In this document: piece after piece, positions 9,434-19,341 of the stretch
Position numbering within the stretch: position 1 is the stretch's first letter
Layout of the letters: every line of letters begins with the position of its first letter
Assembly: GCA_019059635.1 (NCBI GenBank)
Contig: JAGVRJ010000007.1
Location: 1,860,001-1,924,000, forward strand
Reading direction: 5' to 3'
Source: Proales similis
Taxonomy: Eukaryota > Rotifera > Eurotatoria > Ploima > Proalidae
Length of the DNA stretch: 64,000 bases
Position numbers and translations under genes: made by a program
Notes under the pieces: model-generated
Seen by the model: the letters and a program-made list of their open reading frames with translations, nothing else
What the model was told of the DNA's origin: nothing
The model's database searches: none

Positions 9434-11817
9434 TCATGAGGCAGATTTGAGTTGAGTCATCTCGTTTATGGTCAAATCGTCAGGCTCGCCTGCCGTAGCG
9501 GTTTCTCTGCTCCGACCAAAATCATTCAACTGGACGCCACTCCTCTCGGTGTTGCAGGGAGCGATTGAGAACGAAAGATTGCGATTCTCTTGTCGATTTC
9601 TTCTTCTCACACATTTCAGCTTGTGAAGTGTTTGCTTCAGAAGATTGAGTATTTCCGAGTTGAAAAAGCAGAAAAAAAGCGCAACAATCAAGCCCTTATT
9701 TAAAAGCGTCGGACTGTTGAATTGAAAGGGGGCTCGAGTGCTTGAGGCCTCTTACCTGGAGACTTTCAACAAGCCGATTAAGCGTGTTGGCAATCTGTGC
9801 ACCAGGCGTTGAGTCGCACATAACAATCGGGCTGAGAATGAGCTGAAGGCCAAATAGAGGAACTTGACGTTTGCCTTAATTAGAGAGCGAGGGCATGAAT
9901 TGACACTTTTGAACACCAACCGAGAATTAGCGTTGCTTTGACTGCTTTTTTGAACTGCACTGCCTGGCCCATGTTTGTCTGGTTTTTCTTCAATTTTTCA
10001 TACAAACTCTTTACAATTATGATGAGGAATATAAAATTGAGCTGAGAAATGTCGAGCTTAGTAAGAATGAGAATCAAATGAGCAACGACCAAATAAGCTA
10101 CCAGAATGGTGAGAATGTTTGGAATTTTGATTATATTGATGAGGTTCATGTTGCGAGTCCAACAGCTTTCAACAATCAAGAAATTGCATCGAATATAAGT
10201 TTTTTTTGTCAAAAGTCTCAATCGAATGGCAGGAACCTGTGGTTTTCTATGGTCCAGCTGAGGGCTGCGAAGGCGGTCGAGAGAATGAACGGAATTCCTG
10301 TGATGTGAGTGTGGAGTAGGTTCATCAAGGTTGAACATGTTTGATTGCGCTCAAGACTTACCCCATCCGATGCAGTAGTACATGATGAGGCTCTTCTCTT
10401 CGTTGAACACATGAATGAGATATTTGTAGAGGTGGATGCTCTCGCACAGCATCCAGAAATAGTTCGTGCTTCGGGTGTATTGAAGAAACATATTGAGAAC
10501 TATACAGAGTATCTGTTGTAGACGCATGGATGATCAGCAGCCAAAGCAAACGAGTGTCAGCTGGACTTGCGTTTAAAAGTATATAAATCAAGTTCACTTA
10601 CGTTATTCGAGTCAATGTAATAAATAGGATCGTGAAGGCTCTTTTTCATTATCAAACATTCCCAAACGATTTGCGCAATCGATTGTAACACGAGCGATAT
10701 AAATAATTGCTGATGAAGCTTTATACGGTTCACCCTCAGCTTTCTGATGACGCCAACGCAATCAAAAAAAGAGAATTAGCATGCCGCCCATAAAAAAAAG
10801 AAACAGTAAAAATGAATTGAGAATTGATGATCGATCGATTGAGCAGTCGAGTTGGGATGGCTCTGATTTCTCACAGTTAACACATGGAGCAAGTTTGCTA
10901 CAAAGGAGGTAACTAAGTTCTTTTGAATCGATCATCGTCAAAAACAACATCAATGAGTTGGTCTTTGTGGGTGCGAAGTATTTAAAAACAAATTGCGCCG
11001 CCCACTCACTTGTAAGAAAAGAAGATCACCAGACTGGCGATTAAGAAGACAAGACTCACGGCTTGGCATATGACATTCACATTGATCAAACGTTCCTTTA
11101 TCTGATCTCGATTAATAAAGGCCAAGCGATTATTTTGGCAACGCTCTCACTCCGATAATTGATTTGCTGCAAGAGCCGTAGTCGGTCCATTCACCGTATT
11201 GATTGCGGAACCATTCGCCGTTTTCGTCACATTGCAAATATGCATAGTCTGGCAAATAGAGCGGCCTAGCGATTCAGAAAAGACTTTTGTCGGACTTACC
11301 GAGAACAGTGTGACAAGCGTCGGCCACAATGTGACTTTGGCATTTCACTTTGCTTATTTGACCAGCGGCAGTTGAACGGTGACAAGACCAGCCGTCCCAA
11401 ATTGGCTCACAATTTAAAGTTTTGTTTGACGAGGCTTAAAAGCTCACGCTCTTTTTGGTGTTGGGCCTAGATACAATGCGATAACTTACGATCAAGTCTT
11501 TTAATCGGCTCATTGCGAATCATGTCCGAGCAGCAGCTCCATGCCTGTTGACAGCAGGCCGTCCATTTCTCATATTGAATTTGACTCATGTTCATGGCGA
11601 TTTCGATTCGATCCGAAGATGTGGTCGGATCAAAGTCGTGGCCGGAGTTTGTTTGAAGCATGCCGTTTTGCGAGTTGATGCCGAGCTCTGGCTGGAAACC
11701 GGCAAACACAAACTTGAGTAGATGGTAGCATTGCGAGCAACTGAACCGGTTGAACAAAGACTGCGGCAGGTATCCGATTCGGCTCATTCGACACATGGCG
11801 CCTGTTGGATCCGACAT
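9434..11817 (-). CDS. Class B1 (secretin family) GPCR, calcitonin/DH31-receptor-like
   Basis: Eleven exons on the minus strand: 11490-11817, 11300-11434, 11151-11248, 11010-11101, 10602-10743, 10362-10512, 10237-10297, 10102-10165, 9921-10041, 9756-9862 and 9434-9694; 519 residues. The ectodomain has the hormone-binding pattern with CCQQAWSCC, CEPIWDGWSCH and CDENGEW...WTDYGSC. The membrane part has YFWMLCESIHLY (TM3), a cysteine SCW before TM5, KKAVKATLILVPLFG (TM5-6) and SLQGLIVALFFCFFNSEIL (TM7), all hallmarks of class B1. The nearest family I recall is the calcitonin/DH31 receptors (KAVKAT, NYFWMLCEG), with PDF receptors second. No clear signal peptide is seen before the ectodomain, so a further upstream exon is possible. 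The TM5 intron 10042-10101 is 60 nt and stop-free in frame. Donors GTTCCT and GTTGGT are weak but unavoidable. One 266-nt intron lies between TM1 and TM2. Confidence 0.88.
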
Positions 11818-13218
11818 TTTTGTCTATACTCATTCACTCGCAGCAAAACATTGATTAAAGTTGAAACGCAGCTTGGCTTATCTCTGCCTCTATTAAAGAG
11901 TGAGTAAAACACAATTAGAGGAAAATAGTTCTCACAGATTCAATTTACGAGCCTGTAGATTTCATTAGTGCCTTATGCTCAATAATTGTGCCCTCTTTGA
12001 GCAGAGCTGAGCTTGGTTGATTATCGAAACGAATCCATTTTAGATAATCGTGAGCACATTTCAAAGAAAATTATGGTTCAACTGCATGGCCTACAGACGA
12101 TTTAGAATCGATCAATCAGCACAAACTTCGATCGGCGCGCATTTAGCTGAGTATGCGGCCAGCCTCAAGCGAGATTAGACGAGAGATGCAATTGTCTGTT
12201 TAGCTGCTTAATGCGCACGCCCGCTCTCTTGTCGGATTAAAAACCGTGCTCACGGAAAATGCCACAAAAACATTTCTCTGCTCACCATATCGCACATCAG
12301 CTTCACAAAGAGAGAAAGCTTCTGCTAAAGTGCCCTGAAGGTCTTAAGTGAGTTGAAAGCCGGTGCTTGTTTTCAGTCGCATTAGCAAACACTGGCGTTT
12401 ACCTGACGGTTCGAGCACAATGAAAGAAATCAGAAACTTAAAACAAAAAAATAGCGAGGCCAAAAACTCGAGTAGCAGCACTCGCCTAAAGCGTTGTATT
12501 TCATGTGCCATTGCCACCCTGTCACACGGATCTTCTCACTTGATGCCATCCCAATGCACACAAGTCGATTTGAATATAAACAGTCTTTGTGACCTTTGCT
12601 TGCTGCCTTATGATTTTTTTGAAACAGCTTGATGATAATTTCCTCTTGTGACGCCCAATCGCGCCAACTTATGCCCATCCCAGGCGCCCATCTATCCAGC
12701 TCTTTCTCTAGCCGAAGCTTGCGTTGAAAATTAAGAAAAAAAAACGCAAATAGGCTGGCCTTAGGCAGCGCTTGCACCAGCCGAGTTACCAAGAACCCTT
12801 AACGACCGGTTGATTCAAAAAAAAATATATTTTCGCTTTCCTCTCTTCAAACTACTTAACCTGAACATTTTCTTCAGTTCTAAATATAAACATAGACGAA
12901 TGCTCGCTTTTAGAAGCTAATTTCATGTTTACATTTCTTTGCATTGAGTTTTCCTATTCAAGAACGAAAAAAAAAAAAGAAATAGCACGCAGCCTTCGTA
13001 CTGATTCTGGCAAACTTGAGACCACAATGCGAACGAGCTGCAATAATCTCTAGAATTGGCGAGTCCAAAATTCCAATTATAAACAGCATTGTGATCCAAG
13101 TCGGTTTTATTGGTTTAAGAACTCTTAATTTTTTTTTTTCCACTAGAACACAAGACTAAAAACGAGACATTTTAAGGATTAATATAGAAATTCGACGAGG
13201 GCATTTACAAATCGAGAA
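11818..13218. other. Intergenic region, no gene seen
   Basis: About 1.4 kb between the GPCR start and the stop of the next minus-strand gene. It should hold the GPCR promoter and possibly a signal-peptide exon, which I could not identify. Opposed open frames at 12363-12632 and 12430-12792 overlap each other and have no splice or homology support. A-runs occur near 12966 and T-runs near 13130. Confidence 0.5.
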
Positions 13219-13707
13219 TCAGGCTTCAGTTTGTGTCTCACGTTTGAGAAGTAGCGAGTTGTTGGCAGTTTTCTTTGGTTTACTGCTGCGTCCGCGTATG
13301 AATATTATAATCGAACCGACGACTATACCTGTGCCGAAAAACACGGTCAAGGTCAGAATGCTGAGTAGGGGATGATTCAGATCCGATTTGGTCTTGGCTT
13401 TGTTTCGAAACTCTTCTATCTGCTTTTTACGATACTCCTCCATATATTCTTTCATTTTCTCTTGCATGAGCTTGACGAACGGATCGTCTGGACTTTGATT
13501 CATTTTTTGAAACCATTCAGGCTCCTGATTTGTCTTCTTCTCTTCGAGCGTCTTCTTTTCTTCGGCCTCTTGTTTCGAGCGCTCCTCCTTCAGCTTGGCC
13601 ACGTCCTGTTCGCTCAGACCGTCATCGTAAAAGTAGTCCGGCTCTTCCGGTTTCACCAGATAGACAGCGCACAGAACAATGAAAAGGCTAGCGATTGTTC
13701 TTTTCAT
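13219..13707 (-). CDS. Unidentified type I single-pass membrane protein (162 aa)
   Basis: A single-exon frame. Residues 1-19 form a signal peptide-like hydrophobic stretch (MKRTIASLFIVLCAVYLV). Next come an acidic segment with DYFYDDG, a highly charged K/E-rich predicted coiled coil (residues about 35-105), a membrane helix around 113-137 (LLSILTLTVFFGTGIVVG) and a short basic cytosolic tail ending ETQTEA. I do not recognise the family. It is the first of three adjacent, same-strand, intronless genes with the same signal, acidic ectodomain, single TM and short tail design. All three stand out from neighbours that are rich in introns. Confidence 0.7.
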   Translation of the reverse strand: MKRTIASLFIVLCAVYLVKPEEPDYFYDDGLSEQDVAKLKEERSKQEAEEKKTLEEKKTNQEPEWFQKMNQSPDDPFVKLMQEKMKEYMEEYRKKQIEEFRNKAKTKSDLNHPLLSILTLTVFFGTGIVVGSIIIFIRGRSSKPKKTANNSLLLKRETQTEA

Positions 13708-14194
13708 TTAGCTTTTGTCAGCTTCAACTTGAACCTCTACGACCTCTTTTTTTTTACTCAACTCCCTTGCAAATGAAGCAAGGTAGGACTGAATTTAAAA
13801 TACCTTTAACGCGTCGATTCGTCAATGTGAGTTTAAAAGCTCTTCTTTGCGCAGCTTCGTTTCCATGCATTCATCAGCATGAAATTTTGGGTAATATTGA
13901 ATTTGTTTAAATTATCGGATATTATGCATGAGCGATGAATGACGCGCTCACATACCACCAGACGCAGACAGATGATAGAGCAACATTGCCAACGCTGATT
14001 CCCAATTCAGGTCGCCTCATGCATCATGCCTCTAAACTTGGCCCAGAAAAACGAAAAACTTATTACACAGTAGTTACTTATTATTAGTTTATTCTAAACG
14101 TTCACTTGCTCTAGTTCGAGGAAAAGTGCAAGCCTGTGCAAAGTAGTTTAACTAGAATAGGATTAATTTGGACGGAGTTGTTCAATTGTCTTGA
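13708..14194. other. Intergenic region
   Basis: 487 nt between two of the tandem membrane-protein genes. Nothing is seen beyond expected promoter and 3' UTR sequence. The upstream flank of the 13707 start is T-rich. Confidence 0.4.
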
Positions 14195-14731
14195 TCAAGC
14201 CAATTCGTCTTGGTCTACTTGGCGGTAGATTTTAGACGGAATCCTCGACTGGCCGCTTGATTTTTGACTCTTCTTTCTTCTGACAACAAGCACAGTACCG
14301 GCCAAGATAAGTGCGACGACGATTATGGCGAATATGATCAGAATGTAGCCCGCAATTGGCGATTCGTCGCCCTGGTTCTCATCTGAAATGGCACTTCGAG
14401 ATCCATTTACCGACAGCTCATGTGCTTCTTGTCCGTTCGATTGGTCTTGATTGTCTAGATCGAGTTTGTTTTCGCTCGAAATAAGCAATTCTGACTGATG
14501 CGGCTTTTCTTTTTGCGCCTTGAGCTCCTCTTCGAGTAAACTGCCTGCCGGTTCGCTATTTGTCTGTTGCCTATCAGAATCCCAGATGCTACCAGAGTGC
14601 TGAGCTGAGTGCGCGTCATCCCACAAACTTTTGTTGATTTGCTCGGTTTGGTTGGACGCCGGGTCGAGTAAACTGCATCTCACTGACGAAGCAAGTAAGC
14701 TGAGTAGAATCAATAGGCTGCTTGCTTTCAT
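14195..14731 (-). CDS. Unidentified type I single-pass membrane protein (178 aa)
   Basis: A single exon. A clear signal peptide (LLILLSLLASSVRC, residues about 5-19) starts from the ATG at 14731. A polar, acidic, Q/E/S-rich ectodomain of about 105 residues with possible N-glycosylation sites (NQTEQ, NGSRS) follows. Then come a strong membrane helix around residues 129-150 (GYILIIFAIIVVALILAG), a basic stop-transfer VVRRKK and a 25-residue tail ending QVDQDELA. No domain is recognised. Layout and size resemble the neighbours at 13219-13707 and 15527-16177, although I see no clear sequence identity between them. Confidence 0.7.
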   Translation of the reverse strand: MKASSLLILLSLLASSVRCSLLDPASNQTEQINKSLWDDAHSAQHSGSIWDSDRQQTNSEPAGSLLEEELKAQKEKPHQSELLISSENKLDLDNQDQSNGQEAHELSVNGSRSAISDENQGDESPIAGYILIIFAIIVVALILAGTVLVVRRKKSQKSSGQSRIPSKIYRQVDQDELA

Positions 14732-15526
14732 CTTTTCTCTTGTTCGATTGAATCTAATTCAGTGTTCTAATCTAGATAAACTCTCTGAATAGGAGAACAC
14801 AATGCACAAATAATAAAATGAATTTTTTTTTTGTTTGAACACTCGATGTCTGGCGAGAGTAAATGGGTGTTCGAGATTAATCATAAGAAAATTATCACAT
14901 TTTTTTGTCGAATAAATGAGGTCGCTATTAATACTCAGCTCGTTTGCTCATAAGCGTCTTATCTAATCTCGACTGAATGTAAGTAAACCTGTCGCCTTTC
15001 GGTCTTTGTTGTCGCCCATCAACTACAGCACTTCAAACAGAACCAAACGAACGCTTTAAATGGCTTCGAATCTGTCAAAGAGGAATAAAGGAAAGGAACT
15101 GCAAAGTCTGGAGATCAGACAAAAAAAAGAGTTGAATTAGTCAGAACTCAAAGTGGTTGCGGCATTTTCTAAAGCATTCAATTATGTAATGATTCATTCT
15201 CTTCACGAATGCGAATGCATATTCTAAAAAATCAGACAAAACGAACCAAGCCCGAACGAGTAGACCTTTCATCTTTGAACTAAAAGCAGAAAATTGAATA
15301 ATTGTAATGGCCAGGGCTGTGATTCAAGTTTCTCTTCTTTTTTTTAAATTACGCAATTGAAAAATGCTTTATTTTCGCACTGTCCAATGCCTCTTTCTGA
15401 TTGAGAAAAAAAGAAAGAAATAAAATATTTGGCTCGCTTTCTAAAAGTCAAGCTATTTTATTAAAACAGGCTGGATCGAGAACCTAAAGAAAACGGAGAG
15501 ATGCGCAATAAACAAGAACTGGGTGA
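14732..15526. other. Intergenic region
   Basis: 795 nt of AT-rich sequence between two tandem membrane-protein genes. No coding region or RNA gene was recognised. AATAAA-type signals near 15419-15425 lie on the plus strand only. Confidence 0.4.
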
Positions 15527-16177
15527 TTAGATCTCGGCGGTTTTAACTGAAGAATATTGGCTGCTGGTACTGAGGTCCATGTTTGCCCGACTCAGTGCCT
15601 TTCGAGCGACTATTTTGAACACAACAAATGCGGCTATCGAGCAAACGAGTAATATTGAGCAAAGGGCTGCGATAAGTATAAGCACTTTAATCTCTGATGA
15701 ACTTGCTTTTTGGTCAGGAACGAGCTCGTGTGCTAGATTGGCCTCGTCGATTTCTGTACTGCTCGTGCTAGTGCTTGTTGTCTTTTTCTTTAATTCAGCC
15801 GCTTTTAGCCGATCCAACTGTTCGTCCAGCGGCTCGTTTTCGAGATTTTCGCCCTGATTCAATATGATTGAATGCAGGTCTTCGAGATTGTGCTGCTTGA
15901 AAAAATCGACGAGTGCACCGTCTTTGCTCATGGAATCGTACTCTTGGAGTAGCTGCATTGTTTCATTCATGTTGATGTTTTCGGCCTCATTCAAAAGTGT
16001 GTCAAAGTAGTAGTCGTCGCCGCTCTGGTCGACTGGAGCTGGCATCACATACTTGAGCAGCTCGGATGCGTTCATTTGACTCTTTTCAATTGAATAACAA
16101 CAGGCGCTGTTTGAAAGGAGCGATTGCACCATAAATAGAAAGAACCATCTGAAATGCTCTTTACTGCTGACAATCAT
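15527..16177 (-). CDS. Unidentified type I single-pass membrane protein (216 aa)
   Basis: A single-exon frame with an N-terminal signal-like stretch (FRWFFLFMVQSLLSNSACC). The acidic ectodomain includes GDDYYFDTLLNEAE and an LLQEYDSM helix, then a T/S-rich stretch, a membrane helix around residues 167-192 (VLILIAALCSILLVCSIAAFVVF) and a tail ending SSVKTAEI. The family is not recognised. A strong acceptor-like sequence (ttttactttcttag) ends immediately before the ATG, so the true 5' end is either a 5' UTR exon further upstream or a trans-splice junction. It is the third and most distal member of the 13.2-16.2 kb cluster. Confidence 0.7.
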   Translation of the reverse strand: MIVSSKEHFRWFFLFMVQSLLSNSACCYSIEKSQMNASELLKYVMPAPVDQSGDDYYFDTLLNEAENINMNETMQLLQEYDSMSKDGALVDFFKQHNLEDLHSIILNQGENLENEPLDEQLDRLKAAELKKKTTSTSTSSTEIDEANLAHELVPDQKASSSEIKVLILIAALCSILLVCSIAAFVVFKIVARKALSRANMDLSTSSQYSSVKTAEI

Positions 16178-17811
16178 CTAAGAAAGTAAAAGAATTGTGA
16201 ATCGATTTAAACTTGCAATATTGCCAATCTGAAATGACAAAACATACAAAAGCGGCGTTTGCGGCGATTTGTGTCGCAAAATAATTAATGAATAATTGTA
16301 AAATAGAGCGAGTTGAGCCGAGATGAGGCGAGCAAGACCAAGAGGAGAGAGAGAGAAAAAGAATGATTAAAAGGGAGCTTGATTATTGCTAATCTCACTT
16401 GCGTCACAAATCGTCTTGTATGCACGCAACCAGAGGCCCGGGAACAATAGTTGTAGGAGCGAATTTAAAATCAGAGGATAGAGAGCCTATCGATTTGAGT
16501 GTAAGCCAAATCAGAACGGTTCATATCTTTTATCGGTGACATTACGTTAATGAAATCCGCTCCGAACCCAAATTTGAAATGAAAACGCGCACTGTTTGCT
16601 TTATCAAAGATCAACAATAGAAATTTGTTTGTAATGTGTGGTGATGATTTCACCGCCGATTGCTAGGCACCGGCGACGCCTGTTGCATTATTCATTCACC
16701 TTGAAAGGGCTGATTTAACAACGCATGAACCACTGTACCGTTTTCTCTCTCTCTCTTTCCCTCACCCGGCCGTTGCCGCTTTTTTCACAAATTCATTATT
16801 TTTTAGTTTCAATTCAAGTCAAACAGAAAGCCAAATAACACGCTATGCTACAAATCCGACCTATTCTTGAGTTAATCAAAACGAGCCCAGATGCGGAAAA
16901 TTCTTTCCGTCCGCAAAATTTTCGCAATAAAAACAAAAATTTGCTCCAAGGTCTCGGGTCTCTATTCGCACGCATGCCCGAACGCAATCAGAGAAATTAG
17001 TGCGACAAAGCGAAAAATTGAATTAAATCAACGGTTATCGAACAGAAAAGGGATTTAACAACAAATCAGTGAATAGGTCATAAATTGATGCAGATACACG
17101 CAGATTGATGCAGATACACACAGCGCTGTGGCTCAGACTGGCAGGATAGAGATGCAAGCTAATGAAGGTTCGCGCGAGCCAACTGTCAATCTGAGACACA
17201 AATAAATTTAAAATCGATTGATTAGAAAAAGCAACGAGGCCTTTATCCGCGATCGGGCTCGTTTTCATCTTGATCGGCCGGGTTTCATGTGAATTCTTTC
17301 ATAATGAATTAGTTAGAAAGCACTTCAATAGCCATTATATCATCTGATTACTGCTGCCTTTCAAAACAAGACCTCGTTCTCTCTCTCTCCCTCTCTGTCT
17401 CTCTCCTTTTTTCTCTCCTCTCTCTCTCTCTCTCCGGTTTTTTTTTGTCTTCTCCTTTTGTTTTACTCGGTTGTTTTATTTGTGATTGCATTTATTGTCT
17501 TGAAAGCGGCCAATATTCAAATAATAACGTTACGAAATCGGTTATATTCATTATAATCGTCATCATCATATAAAGCATCATCATGATTGCACTAATCATT
17601 GCACCGGGCTAGTGTGCGGTGGAAAAAAAATTCAACTATTCATAATCAAGAAATTGTTTACGAAACGAATTATCATCGCAATCATACTATGTCGGGTATG
17701 AATGAGTAAATAAATATATAAATAGAGTCCGTATAAATTCAATTCAATTATTAAACATGGTTCCGGTCAATTAACGAGCAGATTGTTGTCGATCAGCTAA
17801 TATAGCAGCAG
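16178..17811. other. Intergenic region with pyrimidine-rich repeat
   Basis: 1.6 kb without a supportable gene. It is AT-rich, with scattered homopurine/homopyrimidine stretches (for example around 16338-16362 and 16745-16765). It probably contains the regulatory region of the membrane-protein gene that starts at 16177. Confidence 0.5.
17381..17436. repeat. (CT)n-rich low-complexity tract
   Basis: An imperfect CT dinucleotide tract (ctctctctctcc, then further tctctctc units) followed by T-runs. A simple microsatellite. Confidence 0.85.
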
Positions 17812-19059
17812 CTACCTTCTGCTGAGCCGAAAGGCTCCGTTGCACTTTAGCTTGTGCTTTCCTTTTTCAAGTGCGTTTAAATTAGAATGAGTTAAAAAGG
17901 TTGCCGATTAGTTTTTAAGAAGATGAAAGATGGTGGTCGCGTATGGTTAGCAAACGATGCATTCGAAAAAAGAGGAATAATGATTGACGCCCGTAATCCA
18001 CTCAAACAGCAGTTGAGCCGATTCTCGAGTAGCAAGGCGAACCTTTAAAATTCGGCTTCTAGTTTTGCGCTTGCTACCGCTGCAGGGCGGTGGCTGCTGC
18101 TGGTTTCAAATTACACTTACTCTTTTGCAGTTCGGTTGGTGGCACCTTGTAGAATCTAATGCGCTCTTCTTTACACTTGCTACACCGCCAGACGTAGGCC
18201 AAGTTTAATGTTTGCTCGTACTCATGCTCCACCTTGCTCAAATATTAATTGTAAATTGATGAGCGTCTGCTCCATGCCGTTACCGGAATCTGCAGTCCGA
18301 CTATCGCACTCACTCGCTGCAGCATATTTGTAAACATCTGCTCGTGTCTGCTGTCCTTGTTTCCGCTCTGTGCAATCGAATTATTCAAAACAAAATATTG
18401 CTTTCCAGTCTCTTACAAAATTTCCAACTGCGAGACCAAGAAACGCGTGTATCATTTCATGCTTGGTTTTTTTTTGATTAAAAATAAAAACAGTCATGAA
18501 ACAGATTTCCTTGTAGTGTCAAGAATACTCAGTCATACCAGTAGGATCTTGATACTCTCCAGCTTGTTGAGTCTCGGAAGCAGTCGCTTTGAGAGGCGAA
18601 TGACGATATGAGCTGGTATTGTAGAGTCACGAACCACAACGGTCGAAGCTGCCGAGCTAGCCAATTCAATAGATTAATTCAATTTGGTCTAAATGTAGAT
18701 TTTTGAATGGAAAGTTCCATTTGTTCTACATACGCTCTTAGCCGAGAGGACCATTCGAGCTTGACTGAATCAAGGAGGCTGAGAAATAGATTAACATTGA
18801 AATAGGAGAACATGAGATGCACAAAGTTGTCGTGGTCAACACCGGAGTAGTGGCGAACAAACGAAGCCAGTTCTGAACGAAATGCCAGCAGCCGGCATCC
18901 TTTACGCTCAAACAGCTCGTTCATGTATTTCATAATGATTTGCAGAATTTTCTGATTCGCTCCATAGTCCCGTGACACGCCGCACACGTTTCTGACCGAA
19001 CGGCTCTCTTCAAGACTCAGCAGCCATCGGCTCAGCTCGTAAGATACTTCCTCTTCCAT
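17812..19059 (-). CDS. Minimal SprT-domain metalloprotease, SPRTN-like
   Basis: Exons 18734-19059, 18539-18656, 18417-18461, 18284-18367, 18121-18232 and 17812-17861 give 244 residues. The order follows human SPRTN: LFSYFNVNLF, VKLEWSSRLR, IVIRLSKRLL, then the catalytic HEMIHAF on its own 45-nt exon, a third histidine in SRHEQMF, VEHEY, the zinc-ribbon-like VWRCSKC and a final KLKCNGAFRL. HExxH plus the third His are the zinc ligands of SprT proteases, which cut DNA-protein crosslinks during replication. Human SPRTN (489 aa) carries a long tail with SHP, PIP and UBZ motifs. This gene ends right after the SprT zinc ribbon, so partner-binding motifs are missing or encoded elsewhere. The last junction (intron 17862-18120, 259 nt) is the least certain. 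The start is 282 nt from the divergent DNAAF3 start. Confidence 0.82.
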
Positions 19060-19341
19060 TTTCGTTTAAACGGCCATCGAATTTTGTAAAATTTATTCAC
19101 ACACACACACACACCCCCCACGCACGAGTAGGTTGTCTCGATGTCTGAATTCAATTTATTCGAATTTTGAGTTGTACGCGCGCGCTTTTTCCTCTTTCTC
19201 TCTCTCTCTCTCTCTCTTTCGATGTGCTTTCAAAAGTAAAAGACAAATAATTTCGCAAATTTGAACATTGGTTTCCATGGCTACTCGTTTGCACATTCGG
19301 ACATATCCAAGATCGTCTAAGAGCGTCATTTGACTATTCAA
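19060..19341. promoter_or_regulatory. Divergent promoter region (SPRTN-like / DNAAF3) with (AC)n and (CT)n repeats
   Basis: 282 nt separate two start codons on opposite strands. The gap contains an (AC)n run at 19098-19114 and a (TC)n run at about 19195-19217. No TATA box is evident. Confidence 0.55.
19098..19114. repeat. (AC)n microsatellite
   Basis: A run of AC dinucleotides within the divergent promoter, followed by a C-run. Confidence 0.9.

Noticed and set aside
12363-12792. Opposed open frames between the GPCR and the membrane-protein cluster
   Set aside because: They overlap on opposite strands, have no family resemblance and no splice continuation.
18002-18058. Alternative last exon of the SPRTN-like gene
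   Set aside because: The phase gives an immediate stop. The exon at 17812-17861 instead supplies the expected H-x-x-x-C-x-G zinc-ribbon ending.
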